Assembly: GCF_000959445.1 (NCBI RefSeq)
Contig: NZ_CP009630.1
Span: 1,550,001 to 1,614,000 of the forward strand
Origin: Burkholderia vietnamiensis LMG 10929
Lineage (GTDB): Bacteria; Pseudomonadota; Gammaproteobacteria; Burkholderiales; Burkholderiaceae
Direction of reading: 5' to 3'
DNA: 64,000 nucleotides
Part shown: piece after piece, positions 61,756 to 64,000 of the stretch
Numbering within the stretch: the stretch's first letter is position 1
Layout: every line of letters starts with the position of its first letter
The notes under the pieces: model-generated
The model's input: the letters and a program-made list of their open reading frames with translations, nothing else
Database searches by the model: none
Told to the model about the DNA's origin: nothing
Made by a program: the position numbers and the translations under genes

Positions 61756-62124
61756 TCAGGCGCGCTCGGGCGGTGCGCGTGGATACGCGCGCGGATAGCG
61801 TCGTGTGGCAGCCGCAAGCGTGCGCGGTGCGGCAGCGCCCGCGAACACGGCGGGGATGAAGGCGATCGACGCGGCGACGGGGCCGCCGATCGCGGGAACG
61901 TGCGCGAAGAAGCCGCAATAGCCGCAGGCGTCGAGATGCGCCGCGTGATCGTGCGTCTGCTGCGCCGCCCGCGCGAGATGTGCGCCGTGCCCGGTGCCGC
62001 AGACGACCGCATCGGGCGATGCGGCCTGCGCGATACGCCACTGCGATACCAGCGGCGCGGCGATCGCGAGCCAGATCGCGAACACGCCGAGCCAGGCGGT
62101 CAGATGACGATGTCGATGCAGCAT
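61756..62124 (-). CDS. DUF2946 protein, probably copper-linked
   Basis: 122 residues from MLHRHRHLTAWLGVFAIWLA; TTG three codons upstream is possible. An N-terminal membrane segment or signal (about 9-28), then HLDACGYCGFFAH near 64-76, a Cys-x-x-Cys plus His cluster typical of DUF2946, and a second hydrophobic stretch. His/Cys richness suggests metal binding. It is 81 bp upstream of the copper-receptor gene and probably co-transcribed. Confidence 0.85.
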   Translation of the reverse strand: MLHRHRHLTAWLGVFAIWLAIAAPLVSQWRIAQAASPDAVVCGTGHGAHLARAAQQTHDHAAHLDACGYCGFFAHVPAIGGPVAASIAFIPAVFAGAAAPRTLAAATRRYPRAYPRAPPERA

Positions 62125-62213
62125 GCGCGGCAATGCGTAAACAGAATGTAAAAGCAGCCGCGATGTTACAGAATGTTTAGCGCGCTGGCCAGCCGAGCGC
62201 GGCCGTAAACGAC

Positions 62214-62253
62214 GCAGGGGCGCATGGTTGTATCGGCAACCATGCGCCCCTGC
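62214..62253 (-). terminator. 17-bp perfect hairpin after cytochrome b561 gene
   Basis: GCAGGGGCGCATGGTTG (62214-62230), loop TATCGG, and its exact inverse (62237-62253). It lies 27 bp after the cytochrome stop on the minus strand, followed by GTCGTTTAC, a weak T-run. Confidence 0.6.
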
Positions 62254-62280
62254 AGCGTGCGCGCGTCGAACCTGCGCGGC

Positions 62281-62817
62281 TTACGGCATCATGCGCCGCA
62301 GCACGTCGTCACGCCGGACGAAATGATGATAAAGCGCAGCCAGTGCATGCAGGCCGATCACGAAGTAGAAGGCGTTGCCGATCAGCTCGTGCGCTTCCTT
62401 GATCGTCGGCCGCAGCGCCTTGTCCGGGCCGAACAGCGTGAACGACACGCCGAGCCAGTCGAGCGACACCGGCTTGCCGCCCATGTTGACCATCATGATG
62501 CCGAGCAGCGGCTGCGCGACGATGAACACGTACAGCGCCAGATGCGCGAGCGTCGACAGCCACTTCAGCAACGGCGCCTGCGCGATCGCGTCCGGCGCGC
62601 GGCTCACCATGCGCCACACCACGCGCAGCACCGACAAGGCGAGCACGAACGTGCCTGCGGTCAAATGCACGTTCATCCAGAACGCGCGGCTGTCGCTGCC
62701 TTTGGGGCCGCGAACCTCGATGGCCAGATAGGCGAGCGCAACCAGCAGGAAGACGGCCCAGTGAAAGAAGATAGCCGGCGTGCTGTAGCGCGACTGTTTC
62801 GCGATTATGTTTTTCAT
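62281..62817 (-). CDS. Cytochrome b561 family protein
   Basis: 178 residues from MKNIIAKQSRYSTPAIFFHW; ATG 62829 (four codons earlier) is possible, but GAGAG fits the inner start better. Four membrane helices carry His ligands: FFHWAVFLL near 17, MNVHLTAGTF near 50, THLAHLALYVF-like near 90, and IGLHALAALYHHFV near 155. It shuttles electrons between quinones and, in E. coli YodB/CybB types, superoxide. A hairpin follows the stop. Confidence 0.92.
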   Translation of the reverse strand: MKNIIAKQSRYSTPAIFFHWAVFLLVALAYLAIEVRGPKGSDSRAFWMNVHLTAGTFVLALSVLRVVWRMVSRAPDAIAQAPLLKWLSTLAHLALYVFIVAQPLLGIMMVNMGGKPVSLDWLGVSFTLFGPDKALRPTIKEAHELIGNAFYFVIGLHALAALYHHFVRRDDVLRRMMP

Positions 62818-62960
62818 CGTTGCTCTCATGTTGCTCGTGGAGTATGCGCGGCCGGCACGGGCCGCGGCTGCCCGGCGCGCGGCGGCTGTCGCGATTGTAG
62901 CGTCGCGGGCAGCGGGTATTGCACGACTGGATCAAATATCCGACGAATCAGAGCGGCGCG

Positions 62961-62990
62961 GCGGCATGGCGGCATGGCGGCATGGCGGCC
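62961..62990. repeat. Octanucleotide tandem repeat
   Basis: About three and a half copies of GCGGCATG in the 235-bp gap between the divergent cytochrome b561 and Pr6Pr genes. The period is not a multiple of three and the site is noncoding unless the Pr6Pr gene starts further upstream than ATG 63065. Confidence 0.75.
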
Positions 62991-63064
62991 ATATGGAAAG
63001 TCCGCATCGCGCGCGTGCACGGCTGTGGCACGATGAAGCTTTGGTGCGACGTTGCGCAGGCATC

Positions 63065-63703
63065 ATGAGCAAAGCGTTCTTCGTTGCGGCCTACCGGCTC
63101 GTCGCCGCGCTGCTCGCGGTGTCCACCACGCTGCACAGCGTCGCCGGCCGCTGGGGCCTGCCCAGTTTTCATCTCGGCAACTATCTCAGCTATTTCACAC
63201 AACTGAGCAGTCTGTACGCGGCGGCGATGCTGATCGCGGGGCTGTCGCGCATTCCACGCACCGGCTCCGCGCGCTACGAGTCGATGCGCGGCGCGGCGGT
63301 GCTGTACGTGCTGATCACCGCGATCGTCTACGAGCTGCTGCTCGCGCGGCTCGATGCGTTGCGTCACGTCACGCCACCCCTGAACAACTGGGTGCTGCAC
63401 CGGATCGTGCCGCTCGTCGTGCTGTGCGACTGGCTGTACGTGAGGCCGCGCTCGCCGATTCCGCGCCGCAGCACAGTCGCGTGGCTCGGCTTTCCGGTCG
63501 TCTATCTCGGCTATACGCTCGTGCGCGGCGCACTGGAAAACTGGTACCCGTATCCGTTCGTCGATCCGCGGCCGCACGGCTACCTGCCGGTCGCCGTTCA
63601 GTGTTCGCTGATCGCGCTCGGCGCCGCGGCGCTCGCGCTGGGGATTCGCTGGCTCGGCAATCGTCCGGCGCGGCTCGGCGCCGCGCAGCTCGAGGACGGG
63701 TGA
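63065..63703 (+). CDS. Pr6Pr family membrane protein
   Basis: 212 residues from MSKAFFVAAYRLVAALLAVS, with about six membrane helices. LSYFTQLSSLYAAAMLIAG near 43-61, LNNWVLHRIVPLVVLCDWLY near 105-124 and ENWYPYPFVDPRPHGY near 161-176 match this family of unknown function. In-frame ATGs upstream (62987, 62807) cross the octanucleotide repeat and are less likely. Confidence 0.85.
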   Translation: MSKAFFVAAYRLVAALLAVSTTLHSVAGRWGLPSFHLGNYLSYFTQLSSLYAAAMLIAGLSRIPRTGSARYESMRGAAVLYVLITAIVYELLLARLDALRHVTPPLNNWVLHRIVPLVVLCDWLYVRPRSPIPRRSTVAWLGFPVVYLGYTLVRGALENWYPYPFVDPRPHGYLPVAVQCSLIALGAAALALGIRWLGNRPARLGAAQLEDG

Positions 63704-63711
63704 AGGCGGGA

Positions 63712-63737
63712 ACGTGTGCGCCGCGCGGCGCACACGT
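63712..63737. terminator. Perfect 26-bp palindrome between convergent genes
   Basis: ACGTGTGCGCCGC (63712-63724) is followed directly by its inverse (63725-63737). It lies between the stops of the Pr6Pr and LytM genes and could end both transcripts; no T-run on either side. Confidence 0.5.
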
Positions 63738-63752
63738 CGTCATGCGATGGCG

Positions 63753-64000
63753 TCAGCCGCCGTTGCGCGCCAGGAAGTTCATCGGATCGGCGACCTTGCC
63801 GTTCTGGCGAACTTCGAACTCGAACGTCGCGCGTCCGCTCGGATCGGTGCCCATCTCGGCGATCGGCTGCCCCGTGCGCACCGCGTCGCCTTCGTTCACG
63901 AGCAGCTTGCCGTTGTGCCCGTACGCGGTGATCAGGCCGTTTTCATGCTTCAGGATCACGAGCGGCCCATATGCCTTGACGCCCGTCCCGGCATAAACCA
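63753..64000 (-). CDS. LytM/M23-domain protein, C-terminal part (NlpD/EnvC-like, partial)
   Basis: The last 82 residues of a protein that continues past the right edge. VYAGTGVKAYGPLVILKHEN and LITAYGHNGKLLVNEGDAVR are the characteristic strands of the M23 fold. The HxH of active peptidases, normally in LHFEVR, is replaced by TFEFEVR, as in catalytically dead activators such as NlpD and EnvC. Such proteins turn on cell-wall amidases at division. The LysM domain expected in NlpD would lie outside the window. Confidence 0.85.
   Translation of the reverse strand, partial: VYAGTGVKAYGPLVILKHENGLITAYGHNGKLLVNEGDAVRTGQPIAEMGTDPSGRATFEFEVRQNGKVADPMNFLARNGG

Noticed and set aside
62961..62990. Octanucleotide repeat as a CRISPR-like array
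   Set aside because: The units are 8 bp with no spacers; it is a simple tandem repeat.

Overview
The window is high-GC DNA of a Burkholderia, most likely the Burkholderia cepacia complex. The evidence is the lipase/foldase pair of B. cepacia type, the gmd/rmd pair of cepacian-type polysaccharide synthesis, and a trp-leu-asd-fimV-truA-accD-folC-purF-metZ neighbourhood that I know from this group, where it lies on the second chromosome. No rRNA, tRNA, CRISPR array, insertion sequence or prophage was seen.

Layout. 1-1.0 kb: the end of a GDP-mannose dehydratase gene and a GDP-rhamnose-forming reductase (+). 1.1-19.9 kb: a long run of minus-strand biosynthetic genes, transcribed from leuC down to metZ: leuC, a tiny entericidin-like lipoprotein, leuD, leuB, asd, fimV, truA, trpF, trpB, an orphan DNA methyltransferase, trpA, accD, folC, dedD, cvpA, purF, metZ. 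Two control elements here fall outside ordinary gene calls: a SAM-II-type riboswitch with terminator before metZ, and a 39-codon Ile/Thr/Lys-rich leader peptide before asd whose ATG sits at the predicted transcription start. 20-21.4 kb: a decayed cupin gene and a glutathione S-transferase. 21.4-32.5 kb: an accessory region with a tryptophan 2-monooxygenase (IaaM) homologue in one operon with a Rieske dioxygenase, an NTF2-fold protein and an MFS exporter, under a divergent LysR gene. Next to it are an IaaH/mandelamide-hydrolase-type amidase, a DUF1479 oxygenase, a VOC protein and an AraC regulator.

32.5-46 kb: a TCA-cycle block with gltA, sdhE, sdhB, sdhA, sdhD, sdhC and a GntR regulator (all -), then mdh, a CitE-like lyase, a small secreted protein, prpD and acnA (+). 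A 16-bp perfect palindrome lies between the GntR gene and a good mdh promoter. 46-47.2 kb: an ArsR / SRPBCC / DUF1801 operon. 47.9-49.7 kb: a secreted S53 (sedolisin) protease behind a 0.7-kb gene-free stretch. 49.7-55.8 kb: a polyamine-type ABC transporter divergent from a MocR-type PLP regulator. 55.8-59.3 kb: two tandem secreted lipases and one lipase foldase. Both lipase leaders share a 64-nt element whose 10-bp stem carries three compensatory base-pair changes. 59.5-62.1 kb: a copper-type TonB receptor and a DUF2946 protein. 62.2-64 kb: cytochrome b561, a Pr6Pr membrane protein and the end of an NlpD-like LytM protein.

The strongest candidates for undescribed biology are the covarying lipase leader element, the leaderless aspartate-family leader peptide before asd, and the IaaM-Rieske operon.
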